The position numbers and the translations under genes were made by a program. The notes below the pieces were generated by a model, which was not told the DNA's origin, made no database searches, and worked only from the letters and a program-made list of their open reading frames with translations. This document shows positions 21,098-32,722 of a DNA stretch of 64,000 nt, piece by piece. Numbering within the stretch: the stretch's first letter is position 1; every line of letters starts with the position of its first letter. Source of the stretch: Romanomermis culicivorax (taxonomy: Eukaryota; Nematoda; Enoplea; Mermithida; Mermithidae). Location: assembly GCA_963922205.1 (NCBI GenBank), contig CAWUHX010000011.1, positions 186,001 through 250,000 on the forward strand, written 5' to 3'.

Positions 21098-22390
21098 CTA
21101 AGAAAGAAAGAAAGAAAGAAAGAAATTTATTAAATGCAAATAAATACACGAGTAAATGCAACTAATACAGAAAAGCTCATGGACGTGACAAAAGCACGTG
21201 CGAATTGAGCTTTAAAAAACGACTCAATTTAGACCGAAAACAGGGCAAGTTGTTTGAATGAATGATATCATTGGGTAGGGAATTCCAAACATCAATATTT
21301 CGCGAGCAGAAATCATGCTTTAAAGCGTTAGAGTTATATTTCGATTTATACAATTTAAATAAGTTAGACGCGCGATAATTGAATGGACTCAAAGTGAAAA
21401 ATAAGTCTGGTGGAATAACTTTAAATTTCAAAATTAAGAACATGTAAGATAGGTCGATACACGTACGTCTAAATTCAAGGTCGTCAAGGCCAGATTTGTT
21501 GAGGCGCTCCTTATAGCTTAAATCTTTATATCCAAAAAGTCTTTTTGTAAACCTTCGTTGAACTTTTTCTACCAATTTAGTATCCCCAACCAGACAAGGA
21601 TTCCAGAGTGGTGAACCATATTCCAGGATAGGGAGAACATAGGATTTAAAAGCCCTGATTTTTAATTCATTGAAGTTAGAGTGAAAACATTTTAAAATCA
21701 AATTTGCCACCCTAGATGCTTTTTTAACCACATAATTACAATGGGCAGTTGCTGACAATTTTTCATTGAACATAACACCATGATCCTTTATCTCTGAAAC
21801 AGTAGGAATCAGAAAATCGTTTATATAATACTCAACTTTGGGGTTATTACTCCCAAGATGCAAAACAGAACATTTTTCCAGAGAAATAGATAATTGCCAT
21901 TTCAATGACCATTCATAAACTTTGACAAGATCGCCTTGTAGTACTTCAGCATTTTTGGTAGCATTGAATATTTTCACATCATCAGCAAAAAGATAAATTT
22001 CACTGCTAATACCATCAAATATATCATTTATGAAAATTAGGAACAATGTTGGTCCCAATACAGTACCCTGAGGAACCCCACTAGTAACCCTAATTGGATT
22101 AGAGAAGCAATTGCCAATTTTTACCTGTTGAGTCCTATTAAATAAAAAACCATGTAACCATCTCAATAAAAAACCAGATATGCCATAGGAAGCTAATTTT
22201 CCAAACAGTTTTTCATGAGAAACAGTATCAAATGCTTTCTGAAAATCGATATAAATTGAATCTGTTGCTATTTTTTTATCCAAATTTTTAGCCCATAATG
22301 TTTTACAACTTAAAAGCTGAAGGACACAAGATTTTTTCTTTCTAAATCCAAATTGTCTATCATTCAGAAAATTATTTGACTCAAAATAAG
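21098..22390 (-). mobile_element. 5'-truncated Jockey/CR1-like LINE
   Basis: The element contains the reverse-transcriptase frame at 22283-21177. On the minus strand it ends after ATTTAATAAA in a (TTTC)n tail that is seen as AGAAAGAAAGAAAG at 21100-21125. The open frame extends upstream of the first methionine to about 22388, where homology is cut, so the endonuclease and the first part of the reverse transcriptase are lost. Confidence 0.85.
21177..22283 (-). CDS. LINE ORF2 fragment, reverse transcriptase (368 codons)
   Basis: This is the longest LINE frame in the window, encoding part of a non-LTR reverse transcriptase, which copies element RNA at a nicked target. Visible motifs in order are YIDFQKAFDTVSHEKL (first catalytic Asp), SGVPQGTVLGP (the motif typical of LINE enzymes), the catalytic FADDVKIF near residue 120, LSISLEKCSVLHLG, HGVMFNEKL, and a C-terminal tail with YGSPLWNPCLVGD and DVWNSLPNDII. 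That tail is characteristic of Jockey/CR1-like elements, which have no RNase H there. The polypeptide begins inside the reverse transcriptase and lacks the apurinic-type endonuclease. The frame is intact over 368 codons, so this insertion is fairly young, but it cannot be autonomous. The listed methionine is internal. Confidence 0.9.
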   Translation of the reverse strand: MDKKIATDSIYIDFQKAFDTVSHEKLFGKLASYGISGFLLRWLHGFLFNRTQQVKIGNCFSNPIRVTSGVPQGTVLGPTLFLIFINDIFDGISSEIYLFADDVKIFNATKNAEVLQGDLVKVYEWSLKWQLSISLEKCSVLHLGSNNPKVEYYINDFLIPTVSEIKDHGVMFNEKLSATAHCNYVVKKASRVANLILKCFHSNFNELKIRAFKSYVLPILEYGSPLWNPCLVGDTKLVEKVQRRFTKRLFGYKDLSYKERLNKSGLDDLEFRRTCIDLSYMFLILKFKVIPPDLFFTLSPFNYRASNLFKLYKSKYNSNALKHDFCSRNIDVWNSLPNDIIHSNNLPCFRSKLSRFLKLNSHVLLSRP

Positions 22391-22990
22391 CTTCTTGATG
22401 CGATCATTTCTTTTCCAACGTAAAATCAATTCAAACGCTTCATGGAAATATCTTTCGGAAATTTATACTCTGCTTACTCATAATTATACTGGTTTTAAAA
22501 TTTTTCAAGTAAAATTCTAGAAATCACGACTTTTGACCACAAAATTCAAATCTAATTCTTTAAATAAATGTTCGGAAAATTGATTCTCCAGCGTCGCAGA
22601 GTATCAATACCCGAAAAATTTTTCCGGCGCTTCGCGTCGGAAAGATTAACATCCATTTTGGGTTCTGACTTGTCATCATAGAGAACTTAACGATCGATTT
22701 CTCATGTAATTCTCAAAGTCATTATGCTTTTGGATAGTTTGCTTGAAAATTTGTTCCAATGCTTGTGGATAAAACTTTGAACTCAAAAATTTCAATTTTT
22801 TCCTCAATTTTAATGATTTAACGGGTCTAAAAACACCAGGAGGCTTGAAAAGGCTCAAGAACACCTAAATAAAGCGTCTGTGAGCATTTTTAAGCGAAAA
22901 AAAACGACTCCAGAAAAATGTGGGAAAAAATCTTGCTTGACCCCTTTCCCCATTTGGGGAAAAGGCCCGGGGAAAAAAACAGTGCTTACA
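22391..22990 (-). repeat. Composite repeat copy, reverse orientation
   Basis: This is the reverse complement of the repeat at 5960-6935 and 16980-17880, with TTTTTCCGGCGCTTCGCG at 22618-22635. Further right it shares GGTCTAAAAACACC with 16870. The CAGTG at 22981 may mark an element end. Confidence 0.6.
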
Positions 22991-23020
22991 GGTAAGCCTC
23001 TTACAAGTATGCTTACAGGT

Positions 23021-23397
23021 CATACCTGTACTTGGGGGGCACACCTGTACTTGGGGGGGGGGGGTTGGGGTGGACCCCCCCCCAACTCGGCCAACCCTAT
23101 ACCCAAAATCATTTTCCCCCCACCGTTTTTTTTTCCTCGAAAATTTTTTCCACATGAGAACCATACCCAAAATTTTTTTCCTCATTTCGAAATTTTTTTC
23201 CTCAAAACACCCCATTTGAGGAAAAAAAAACGGTGTTTCCCCCCCCCCAGTTTGGAAAAAAAAAATTTTTTTTCCAAAAAAGTGTATGTTTTTTGGCCTT
23301 TTTTGGGAAAAATTTCGACTTTTTCCTACCCCCTCCCAAAATTTCGGATTTACCCCCCCCCCCCCAACTGGTCGGAGGCAGGTATGTTACAGGTATG
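23021..23397. mobile_element. CATACCTGTAC-family MITE, expanded copy
   Basis: The termini are CATACCTGTACTTGG and GTTACAGGTATG. This copy holds an inner duplication of the start (CACACCTGTACTTGG) and long C runs. A clear 8-bp duplication is not seen. The 210-codon frame across it is a by-product of repeat composition. Confidence 0.6.
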
Positions 23398-24300
23398 CAC
23401 CAGAATGCACCTTCACGACTTTAAAATCCCAACACTTTTTTGCTATTTGGCGAAAGAGCCCAAAATTTTCTTCGCATTTCCAGATTTTTTCGCCGGCGAT
23501 ATAGAACATTGAACGGGACTGGACTGACTGGGATTACATATATGCTTTTTCTCAAAAATACAGTTGCATTTCTCAACTTGAGCAAAAAATGATTTGGTGG
23601 GCACTACCAGGCCATTTTTTGCTCATGATTTTGTGAGCGTAATCGAAAATCGGTTATTCACCAAGTCTCGAATAGAATTACGTCATGAATATTGTGAATC
23701 CATCATATCCAATAATATTCAATCGAAATATGAGTGATGTTGCATGTGCTAATCACATTGTGACTAGCAGTTGTTTGTCGATGGTCAGTTTCGTTGTAAT
23801 AGTGAGCGTTTACTATATTGAGAGTTGAATCAATTTCAGAAGAAAGTATTGCGAAGCAGTGCTTTCTTCGGAAAAAAGTGTATGTTTTTTGGCCCAAAAA
23901 GGCCAAAAAACATACACTTTTTTGAAAATTTTTTTAATTTTTTCCAAACTAGGGGGGATTGGGGGGTGGAATGATTTTGGGTACAGGGTTGGCCAAGTTG
24001 GGGGGGGGGGGGTTTCCCCACTGTTTTTTTTCCCCAAATCGTGCTTTTTGGGGAAAAAAAATTCGGAAAGGGGAAAAAAATTTTGGGCTCTTTCCCCATT
24101 TGGGGAAGAAAATTTGGCACTTATGGAGTTTAGGTGGTACGGAATTTTTTTTTCAAAATTTTTCCAAATTTGCATATTTCAGACTAAAATTATGACGCTG
24201 ATTACGAATATGCCAGTAGTTTTTCATAAAACAGAATATTTTGACTGCAAACAGGGTGTCCTATGACAAAATTTTGTTACCCAAAATTTGCATATTTGTG
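23398..24300. other. Repeat debris, no gene recognised
   Basis: From 23862 to 24062 lies another part of the CATACCTG family (TGTATGTTTTTTGGCC and its complement back to back, then GGTACAGGGTTGGCC) and a CCCCACTGTTTTTTTTCCCC segment. GATTACGAATATGCCAGTAG occurs at both 24198 and 24331, a direct repeat. No coding sequence is supported. Confidence 0.5.
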
Positions 24301-24301
24301 A

Positions 24302-24990
24302 TTATGTTATGGGTAAATCGATGAAGCTGATTACGAATATGCCAGTAGTATTGCATGCAATCAAACATATAGTGACCGTTAACTCCTGAGTGAGAGTAGG
24401 CTGATCTCTAGGGAGACTAAAAACATGGCCATATTGCTTGAAGACTTCAATGGCAATTTTTCTATCTTCATTATCAATATTTGACTTTTCGGTCATTCTT
24501 TCGAGAGTGAGTCGAAGCTTTTCTTCCTCTGACTTCCTCAACTGATCTTTAACCAACGTGGCTGGTTCATAATCATCTTCATGGTCACTTAGGGACGCAA
24601 CCGTCATTTTCAATTCTTCAAGTCTGAATTTTACCTCAGTGATAAGCTGGTCAGGTTGCAGATGGATACCCTTGGCACTATTATTGACGAATAATAGTGG
24701 ACATTTGCCTTTGATTACGTTGTTTATCACCAATTCAATCGGGTATTCCCAGTTTTCTTTTCTTAAGTTTAGGGGTTGAACTATGACCCTTTTAAAACTT
24801 TCATTTGTGAAAGGGAAGATTTTCCCCTTAACCCACCCTTGACAATTTGGTTCTATGTAACACAACGAGATATTCAGAATTGGTAGTGATCTGTGAATTT
24901 TTAGGTTTTGCGTTTGACTTTGTCCCATAGAAGTATTTGAAAATACTTCATGGTAGTTCGCTTTTCCCAGCAGTTTCAAAACTAAGTTAA
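24302..24990 (-). pseudogene. Ty3/gypsy pol fragment between protease and reverse transcriptase
   Basis: The minus-strand frame of about 225 codons ends with IAIEVFKQYGHVFSLPRDQPTLTQELTVTI. This is the segment just ahead of the reverse transcriptase in Ty3/gypsy pol, equivalent to KYPDVFSLPHDPLTTTPHLTCKI in the element at 57352-54932. The upstream part has the beta-rich look of the same linker (VIKGKCPLLFVNNSAKGIHL). Sequence divergence shows it is a different family. No protease or polymerase motifs remain. The last ~20 codons are not part of pol. Confidence 0.65.
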
Positions 24991-25381
24991 GTTAACTTGC
25001 TTTCTCTGCTCCTATAGAGCACCAGTATATTCTTCATGAGCTCATTTTGACTAACATAACCAGAATTTCCTCTATTTTTGCAGGTTTTTGACTACAAATA
25101 CAACAAAATACTTGGGTATGCTCCTAAAATGCATAAAAAAGCATCCGTAGCATTTTCAAAGATATGGAAAATTTTTGCAAAAAGGAAAAAATCTTCAAGG
25201 AAAAAAAACAGTGAATTTAAATTTTGTGTTCATAAATCATAATTCCTAGAATTTTTCATTTGAAAAATTTTAAAACCATCAATTTGTTCATGAGGGGCCA
25301 ACTATACTTCGCTGCATGGTGCGGTATGGGGCTGTACAGTGCCATATGACACGTAACTATAGCAGCTACTTGCGCCGTACA
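24991..25381. other. No gene recognised
   Basis: This is repeat-derived sequence. 25110-25290 resembles the composite repeat (TTTTGTGTTCATAAATCATAATT). 25290-25381 (GGGGCCAACTATACTTCGCTGC and following) is unlike its neighbours and unassigned. Confidence 0.35.
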
Positions 25382-25716
25382 CAGGGTTAGGGGGCATTGG
25401 GTTTTTAGGTTGATGAGGTTTTTTGGGTTTATTTGGGTTGGAAAATTGGAAATTATTGGGTTTTTGGGTTTTCTGAGAAATGAATTCATTTTTTCCATTT
25501 TGTTCTCAGGAATAAACTTTCTTCCTGATTTAATACTGACATGACAACATAGTTGAGATGAGATAACACAGTAAAGAAATCAAATGCTATCGTAAATTTT
25601 CAATTCAGGAGACTTCTTAGCTTTATTTGATTCGGTTCTTATGACTGTTCTGTTGAGTTGACTTATTCTAATCCAAAAGCTAAAGATTCATATTCAATAA
25701 ATTTAACGTAACCATA

Positions 25717-27286
25717 CAGGACAAATTCGTTGCAGCACCAGTAATGTTTTGGTGAATGTCTTGGCGATACACTGTGCCTTTACTGGCAGAAATTTTGAGA
25801 TGAAATAGTGGATTACTGGTGCTTTACTAGTTGATAAGTTTAGCAGCCATGATGCATTACTGGTGGATTACTGGCAACATACTTGAATAAAATACACGCA
25901 TACAATTTATATGCAAGTAATCAATGCAATGTCCATAGTTTTGTCCTTCAGTCTGTCTTGCGTTTTTCTCCTCAACAAAAATATGGGTGTCTGCCATCCT
26001 CATGAATATTAATGAATCGAAAAGCATTTAGTTGTTTTCTCACCTAAAAGTTGTGTAACCGAAAAGGACCAGAAAGGAGGAATGGGTTTTTATTGTGACC
26101 GTTTCAGCCACTGAATACTTCTAGTTAAATATCAACTGATACTTGCTTTCTAGGTCTTAGTTTGGACGCATTTCAAGATGCATACTATAATGCCATCAAA
26201 TCGGAAATTTTCAGATAGAAGGAACTTGTGCAATTTTAATGTGACACTTGTTTTCTTTTTAAATTCTTTTCAGTTTCCTACTTGGGAAAGGTGGACATTG
26301 AGCAGGCTGTGTTCAGGCAAATGACAGTCCAAGTGAAGACTTTTTGACAAAATATCTTATAGTTCTTTATGCTTATGGTTCCTTTTCAGAACCATAGCGA
26401 AAGTTATTTCTAGCTTTCATCAAAAAGATGATTATAGGTGTGCATTAAAGTTTGAAGCATACTGAGATGTGATCTATTTTCAAATGTAGAAAAATCATAA
26501 TTCTTTCTAGTTTTCAACCCGAAATTTCTGAACAAATATACTTAAAGGTTGATGTTCTATCATGTTCATGTGTATAAACAATAGCATGTATTTAATTTCT
26601 GATGTATGTCTCGATTTGGCCACAAGCACATTTCAGCAAGTGAGACCGATACAGTCTTTGTTTATGAAAGTTTTCTGTAACTTCAAGCGCCAATACTGTT
26701 TTAGTTTTCATTTTTCTTCTAAAGTGTAAACAAGTCAGTTCAAGTAATACGGTAATAGCAGAATTAGAAAAATGTACATTTTGATTGCTTTTGGAAAAGT
26801 TATCGTTTCAAAATAAAAATGGATACAGACAAATGAACAAATGAGTGGTGGATAAATCAAGACATAGATGAAAACACTACATTGATGCATGCAGTGTCAG
26901 TTTAATTTCACTAAAATTGTACAGTAGCTGTAATACTAAGTGGTAGAACGCCCACAATAAAACGCCATTTCTTTTTTTTTGCTTCATTTATGTTCATGAG
27001 GATGGCGGAGGCCCGTATTTTTGTGAAGAAAAAAATGCAAAGCAGATTGAAGGCCAAAACTATGGACATATTATTGATTACTTGCATATAAATAGTATGC
27101 GTGCATTTTATTGAAGTGTGTTACTAGTAATCCAGCAGTAATGCGTCACGGCTGCCAAACTTATCAACTAGTAAAGCACCAGTAATCCACTATTTCATCT
27201 CAAAATTTCTACCAGTAAAGACCCAGTATATCCCCAAGACATTCACCAAAAGATTACTGGTGCTGCAACGAATTCGTCCCGTACTG
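25717..27286. mobile_element. 1.57 kb TA-flanked element with ~320-bp inverted repeats
   Basis: The inverted arms at about 25717-26035 and 26975-27286 begin GGACAAATTCGTTGCAGCAC and its complement. TA flanks both sides (25715-25716 and 27287-27288), as in the Tc1/mariner superfamily. The left tip lacks about four bases relative to the right tip. The interior of about 900 bp is AT-rich with no transposase frame, so it is non-autonomous. Partial copies lie at 12674-13930 and 31012-32722. Confidence 0.85.
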
Positions 27287-27718
27287 TATGTTTGAATAGT
27301 TGTTTGGCTGCAGTTGATTTGATCAGGTAGTTAATCTGAATATTAGGCAGATTTTACTGCTCATGAGTCATGAGTACTTATGAGCAGTGCTAGTGAGCAA
27401 TAACAGCATTACTTGTGACTGCTAAAGCCTCCTCACAGCCATCAGCATTTGGTGAGCTGACTTGAGTAGCCCTAAAATTTTGAGGGAGACAGCAGACCCA
27501 CTGGGGAAAGCGACAGCTGATGGCTTTTTGGGTTCAAAAATGGGTTGAAAATGGACCATCAACCAAGTATTCTGGTTGAATGGCTGTAAGCAGCATGAAT
27601 GTTGAAGAAAGAAATATCAAACTTTTTTTCCAGCCTGCAAAAACACAATTTACAAGCAACTCAATGAATAAATGATCTCAGCAAGTGAAGATGATAAAAA
27701 AATACGTTTTGTTTTAAA

Positions 27719-28173
27719 ATGCTGGGGAACGGCCAAAAATCTGTTATGCAATATTGGTTGACTGAAGGCAAAATGTGGCTTTCATTTCAAAAAATTGCCT
27801 TGAGAATACGTCTTTTAAGACTATTAATGGCGAGCAAGCAAAATTTATTTTGTCATGTTATAATCACACGTTTCCCATTTTGGTGTCCACTGCGTCATCA
27901 GAGCGTAATTTTTTAACATTTGGCTTTGTTCACAGCAAGTTGCATAATCGATTGCCATCTGCAACAGTCCAAAACCTAGTGTTCATAAAATTCAATGCCA
28001 AAAATTTTTTTGACGGTGCATTAGTATATGATTTTATTTGTTGTGATAAGGAATCTGAATTTAGGCTTAAAATCAGGAAAAATGATATGAAAATATTTTG
28101 CATCATGAAGAATAAAACTTTAGATATGGTGCATTTCTTTTCTTTCATACGTAATTCAGATCCACAATTGTGA
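27719..28173 (+). pseudogene. hAT transposase C-terminal fragment
   Basis: The 132-codon frame beginning at 27775 carries FPILVSTASSERNFLTFGFVHS, KLHNRLPSATVQNLVFIKFNA, the classic hAT dimerisation sequence: a (S/A)SSERxFS-like core, then the SKxRNRL and LVFIKxN helices. A 65-codon frame at 27719 overlaps it in another phase and includes QYWLTEGKMWLSFQ, so the true frame probably shifts near 27780. The N-terminal DNA-binding and catalytic parts are missing or scrambled by the TA element. It lies 85 bp from the right end of the hAT element, where this domain is expected. Confidence 0.8.
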
Positions 28174-28259
28174 AATTAAAAAAAACCCTGATTAAAACCA
28201 GAAATACCTAAAAAAACCCAAATTCGACATTTTGAAAATGAGTTTTTTCCCAACCCTGG

Positions 28260-28740
28260 TCAGAAGAGTAGAAATTTTCCAAAAATACTTCCATGAAGCT
28301 TTTGAATCGAATTTAGGTTAAGAAAAGAACAAACGCTTCAAAAAGTTGAGAAAGTTGACGTGTTGATCTTTCTCAAAAAATCTATGAAGGAAAAAATGTG
28401 GATCTTCATTAAATATAAAGATATATCAATTAAACATGAAATAATACGTTTAAGATAATGAAAACTATTGAAGATTAAATGGTAAATGAAGGTAGACATG
28501 CTAAAAGCCGTGCCTGATCTTGGTAATAAATAAATAATAATGACTATCACAGTTATAACCGGCATGGAGCGCCAGAAAATTTTGAGATTTGGACCTCCTA
28601 AAATGCACCAAAATGCATCCTTTCAATATGAAAACCCCAAATTTTTCTTCTACATTTGTGAAAAGACATCAAAAATTTTTCCCACATTCCAGATTTTTTT
28701 CCCACATTATAGTGCAAATTTGAAAAAAAACAGTGACGAG
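28260..28740. repeat. Composite repeat copy with GGCATGGAGCGCC module
   Basis: This matches 6440-6930 and 17260-17740 (AGAGTAGAAATTTTCC...GGTAGACATGCTAAAAGC...) and ends in AAAAAAACAGTG. It has no coding capacity. Confidence 0.6.
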
Positions 28741-28827
28741 ATCTGTCATCATTTTGATTGGTCGAAAAAATTTATTTATTTTCATGATTGTTTCTGGAAA
28801 AATTTTCTAGCTTAGGCTTAGGCTTAG

Positions 28828-30075
28828 GCAGGGTTGGAGGGCATTGGGTTTTTAGGTTGATGATGGGTTTTAAAGGGTTGGAAAATTGAGCATTTCTGGA
28901 TTTTTGGGGTTTTTAGATTAGATAAGATTTATTCCTCATTAGAAAAATAAATTCAGAAAAGAATACGGAAAAAAATATTATCGCCAGCTTAGAATGATTA
29001 GTATCCTGCAGATATTAGCTCCAAAATTCGATACGTCGTTTTTTAAATATATGAATATTAACTGCGGATGTAACATGATTAGGTAACATTTTCCACATAT
29101 CAATTATCTATTACAAAAATCTTTTTCGAGTAATCACGTACAAAATTTTGACTTATATAATTTATATGGGTTGTTAATACGATAATTAAAAGTACTGTAT
29201 ACAAAAAAATTATTCGGGTCCAAAATGCCTTTACAGATTATAGAATAAACATAGCATAAATCAGTTATAGTTCTCCTAAATTCAAGAGAATGCAGACTGG
29301 CGGACTCAAATCTTTCTTGATAATTCCTAGAGTTAAAGCTCAATCTCAACCAACAAAGCCAAATCTCAACCCTTTGTATTCACCCATTAGATAAGGATTC
29401 CAAATAGGACTACCATATTCAGGGATTGGGTGAACATAAGTTTTAAATGCACTGATTTTTAATTCATTTTTATTTGAGTTGAAACATTTAAAAATCAGAT
29501 TTGGCACCCTAGAAGCCTTCTTGATCATGTAATCACAGTGCGGAACAAAACTGTTTTTCATTAAGATAAACACCAAGATCTTTCATTTCAGTGACAGCAT
29601 CAAGATCACATTCACCAATTTTGTACTGATTGGATGGATTATTTTTCCTCAAATGTAAAACTGCACATTTAGGCATTGACATACTAAGTTGTCATTCCTC
29701 AGGTCATTTATTTTTACTGAAAAAATTCATTTTTTCCATCTTGTTTGCAAGAATATCAATTTCTTCCTAATTTGACAATCAAATTGAGAGTTGAGCCAGC
29801 TTTAGTTACTGCAATGCAGTCTTTTCTGACACTGACATGACAACAGATTTTAGATGAGGTTGCACAAAACAACAAACAAATCTAATGCTTTGTAAGTTTT
29901 CAACTCAGGAAAATTTTAGACTATTCAATTCATTTCGTATGACTCTTCTGTTAACTTATTCTAATCATAAAGCTAAAGATTCCATAGCAAAAAATTGCTT
30001 TGAGAGTATACAGTTTTTAAAACTAATATTGATAAACAGGCAAAATTAATTTTGTCGTCATGTTAGGTATTAGTA
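28828..30075 (+). mobile_element. Second copy of the CAGGGTTGG hAT family, split by a LINE
   Basis: CAGGGTTGGAGGGCATTGGG at 28828 matches 25382. After the LINE insertion (28916-29700) the homology resumes with GAAAAAATTCATTTTTTCC and runs to about 30075, including a decayed version of the transposase segment seen at 27775-27860. The right end is lost. Confidence 0.6.
28916..29700 (-). pseudogene. LINE fragment, minus strand
   Basis: The minus-strand frames include LHLRKNNPS, LGVYLNE, HCDYMIKKASRVPNLIFKCF, YGSPIWNPYLMGE, LHSLEFRRTITDLCYVYSII and NNFFVYSTFNYRINNPYKLYKSKF. These are the C-terminal half of a Jockey/CR1-like ORF2, closest to the fragment at 15752-16150. Several frame breaks make it inactive. 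The 3' end carries AATAAATCTTATC. It is inserted in the hAT copy at 28828-30075. Confidence 0.85.
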
Positions 30076-30529
30076 TGGCATGTCTTCACATGGGTCAAAA
30101 ATCATTTGAAATAAATTTTGAGTTTACAGTTTTGTTGAATTTGTTGCCTTTGTAAATCTTGATTTGAGATCAAAAGTTGTTTTTGCTTTCAAATCGTTGT
30201 TGTATTTGTTGTGATGTTTACTAGTTGAAGGCAAAAGAAAGCAAGTACAAAAATCCAGGGAGTAATTTAGTGAAACACTAAAAATATTTTTAAGACTGAA
30301 TAAAAGTAAAAAGAAAACACACAAAGATAGCGAGAAAAAATATCCAAAAACTGGACAAGGTTAATAAACGTAACTAAAAAAATGGAAGTTTCAAACTTAT
30401 GTAAGTTCGAAATGAACAAACTACAGGGAAGGCAAGTTAGATTAGTCCAGGAAATGCAGGTTACAAAGTGTAACGAGCTAACACTTGTAGTGTCATATTC
30501 TCGTCTGCTGTATATTGACGGAATTCTAT
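30076..30529. other. No gene recognised
   Basis: AT-rich sequence. A 130-codon minus-strand frame here is Ser/Phe/Leu-rich without a recognisable domain, and it runs through the MITE at 30538, so it is not called a gene. Confidence 0.4.
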
Positions 30530-30537
30530 ATAGCCGG

Positions 30538-30688
30538 CAGAGCCGTGCACAAAAGGGCGGGAGCGGCCGCCCCCCCCATGGAGGCTGCATGCAAACAGTG
30601 TATTGCTTAGAATCAACATTTTCTGGGGCTATTCGGTAAAAAAAATTTAGTCTGCCCACGCCATGTCAAAATCCTATGCACAACCCTG
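30538..30688. mobile_element. Small hAT MITE (CAGAGCCGTGCACA termini)
   Basis: The termini are CAGAGCCGTGCACA and TATGCACAACCCTG. The 8-bp duplication is ATAGCCGG (30530-30537) / ATAGCCAG (30689-30696), 7 of 8. The interior matches the MITE at 4436-4591 in reverse, including the GGAGCGGCCGCCCC dyad. Confidence 0.85.
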
Positions 30689-31178
30689 ATAGCCAGATCA
30701 GCTATTAATAAAATCAAACCAATACAATTTTTCACAATACACAGCTATAAATCCTCATGTGCATCAATTATCGAGTAGTCTATTTTTAGCATTTTCTTTT
30801 GATAAAACGCCAGGTGTTGTCAATAACGTTTCGTAGCAAAGTAGCACAACTCGTACAAGAGGAAAAATGCATGATATTCTATATGTGTGATATGATATGT
30901 GTGTGCAAATTGGTATAACACGTGAAGACTCGATCCTATAAAATTTATGATATCATATTCCTAATCAGCAACGTCGATTTAGCTACGAAACTGTTCTAAT
31001 TTAAACAGGAACAGTAAGGGACAAATTCGTTGCAGAACTAGTAATCTTTTGGTGAATGTCTTGGCGATATACTGGGTCTTAAGTGGTAGAAATTTCCATA
31101 TGAAATAGTGGATTACTGGCGCTTTACTAGTTGATAAGTTTGGCAGCCATGACGCATTACTGATGGATTACTGGTAAC

Positions 31179-31892
31179 CACTGTTCTTTTTAGTGCGGCG
31201 CTAATGAAACTTGGGCCGTGCTAATGAAAACTTTTGATCATGAGCACCAATGCTAATGACGGAATTTTTATTTCAGAATTTACAAGGCCGTTGGTACTTT
31301 GTCATAAGTCGATTTCATGTCTCTGACAAGGAAAAATCTCAATATTTTCTGGCGCTTCGCGCCGGTCAATGAGTATACCAGAATAGTCATTGCTTTCTAT
31401 CAGGTGCGGCTGTTAGAATATCTACTTCCACTTACTGATTAACCTTCATCAGTTTCTATCAATTGAATTACTTCATTTCTTTTTTACTAATTTGGTCTAG
31501 AGTCAATAATTTGCTGATAATTGAGGTTTTTCATCACTTCTCGGAATTTTATTCTCTCCCATCGTTTTTTAGTTTCCCAACGTTTTGAAACGTTAACCTT
31601 CACAATCTGTGATTGAAACACAATAAAAACATCATTACAGGACTTTGAATTTAGAGCTTCTGTCCAGGAAAAATTGTTGGGAATATACATTTTCTAGCAT
31701 TTTGGGACTCAAAGATCCGAAAATTTTCCTGGCGCTGCGCGCTGGGATAAAAAAGGTATTACGATGCATTAGTTTCATTCCGATTAATTTTCATTGTTAT
31801 GAAGATCCATTTTCCAGCCTTCTAGAATGTAAAAACCTGAAAATTTAAAAAAGAACTAAAAACTAAAACTGAAATACTAAAAAAAAACACTG
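31179..31892. mobile_element. hAT MITE of the CACTGTTTTTTTAGCGC family
   Basis: The left terminus CACTGTTCTTTTTAG is matched by CTAAAAAAAAACACTG at the right (imperfect). A perfect 8-bp duplication, CTGGTAAC, lies at 31171-31178 and 31893-31900. The left part (GCGGCGCTAATG) is shared with 37893 and the middle (TTTCTGGCGCTTCGCGCCGG) with other repeats. Confidence 0.85.
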
Positions 31893-32263
31893 CTGGTAAC
31901 ACTTCAATAAAATACACAGATACTATTTGTATGCAAGTAATCAATACAATGTCCGTAGTTTTGGCCTTCAATCTGCTTTGCGTTTTTCTCCTTCACAGAA
32001 ATACGAGCGTCCGCCATCCTCATGGATATAAATCAAAAAAGGAGAAACGGCATTTTATCGTGGGTGTTCTGCCACTTAGCATCAAAGCTACTGTACAATT
32101 TTAGTGAAACTAAAATTGTACAGTAGAAAAAACATGCATCAATGTAGTGTTTTCATCTATGTCTTGATTTTATCCACCACTCATTTGTTTGTATTCATCC
32201 GTTTTTATTTTGAATTGATAACTTTTCCAAAAGCAATCAAAATGTTTATTTTTTAATTCTACT

Positions 32264-32695
32264 CATACATGTAATTGGAGGGGGACGTGCTATGGGAACC
32301 CCCCCCCAGAAATTGTCGACCATATGGCTAGCCATTGGGCGACCCCCCCCCCCTCCCAGGATTTTCCAATCCTATGGCTGGCCATAGGGTAGCCCATGGA
32401 CCCCCATACTTTTCGCCGGAAAAATGTCAATTTTTTGATGAAAAATGTCAATTTTTGAACAACAAATTGTCAAAAACGAAAATTTTCTCGGTGCTTAGTG
32501 CCACAAATACATTTTTTATCATTTTGTAGACAAAAATTACTATTTTTTAAACTCTTTTTCGGACTTTTTTCGTGAAAAAATGAAATTTTTTCCTTCATAG
32601 ACCCCTCCCCTCAAAATTTTGGGAATTACTGACCCCCGGCCCAAAAAAAGTGGCCCAACCCCCCCCCCAGACCTCGGGGCTCCGTTACATGTATG
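32264..32695. mobile_element. CATACATGTAA-family hAT MITE
   Basis: The termini are CATACATGTAATTGGAG and GGCTCCGTTACATGTATG. A perfect 8-bp duplication, ATTCTACT, lies at 32256-32263 and 32696-32703. It is nested in the TA element. Confidence 0.9.
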
Positions 32696-32722
32696 ATTCT
32701 ACTCTTACCCTATTACTTGAAC

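Larger units (their letters stand above)
25382..28258 (+). mobile_element. hAT element (CAGGGTTGG termini) with nested TA element
   Basis: The left end CAGGGTTAGGGGGCATTGGG matches the second copy at 28828, and the right end is TTTTTTCCCAACCCTG, its inverted counterpart. It contains the TA element at 25717-27286 and a transposase C-terminus at 27775-28173. The flanking octamers differ (GCCGTACA and GTCAGAAG), so either the target duplication has decayed or one end belongs to another copy. Confidence 0.55.
31012..32722. mobile_element. Partial copy of the long-inverted-repeat TA element, with two nested MITEs
   Basis: The left arm starts CAGTAAGGGACAAATTCG. The arm is split by the hAT MITE at 31179-31892 and resumes at 31893. 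The interior is collinear with the reverse of 26990-26700 up to about 32263, is split again by the MITE at 32264-32695, and ends near 32722. The right arm is missing. An AAAATTGTACAGTAG palindrome at 32091-32125 marks an internal rearrangement. Confidence 0.75.

Noticed and set aside
22880..23512. A 210-codon frame rich in Pro/Phe/Lys
   Set aside because: It runs through a CATACCTG MITE with long C and T runs. It is a composition artefact.
30267..30659. A 130-codon minus-strand frame
   Set aside because: It enters the MITE at 30538-30688, so part is transposon sequence. The rest has no known domain.
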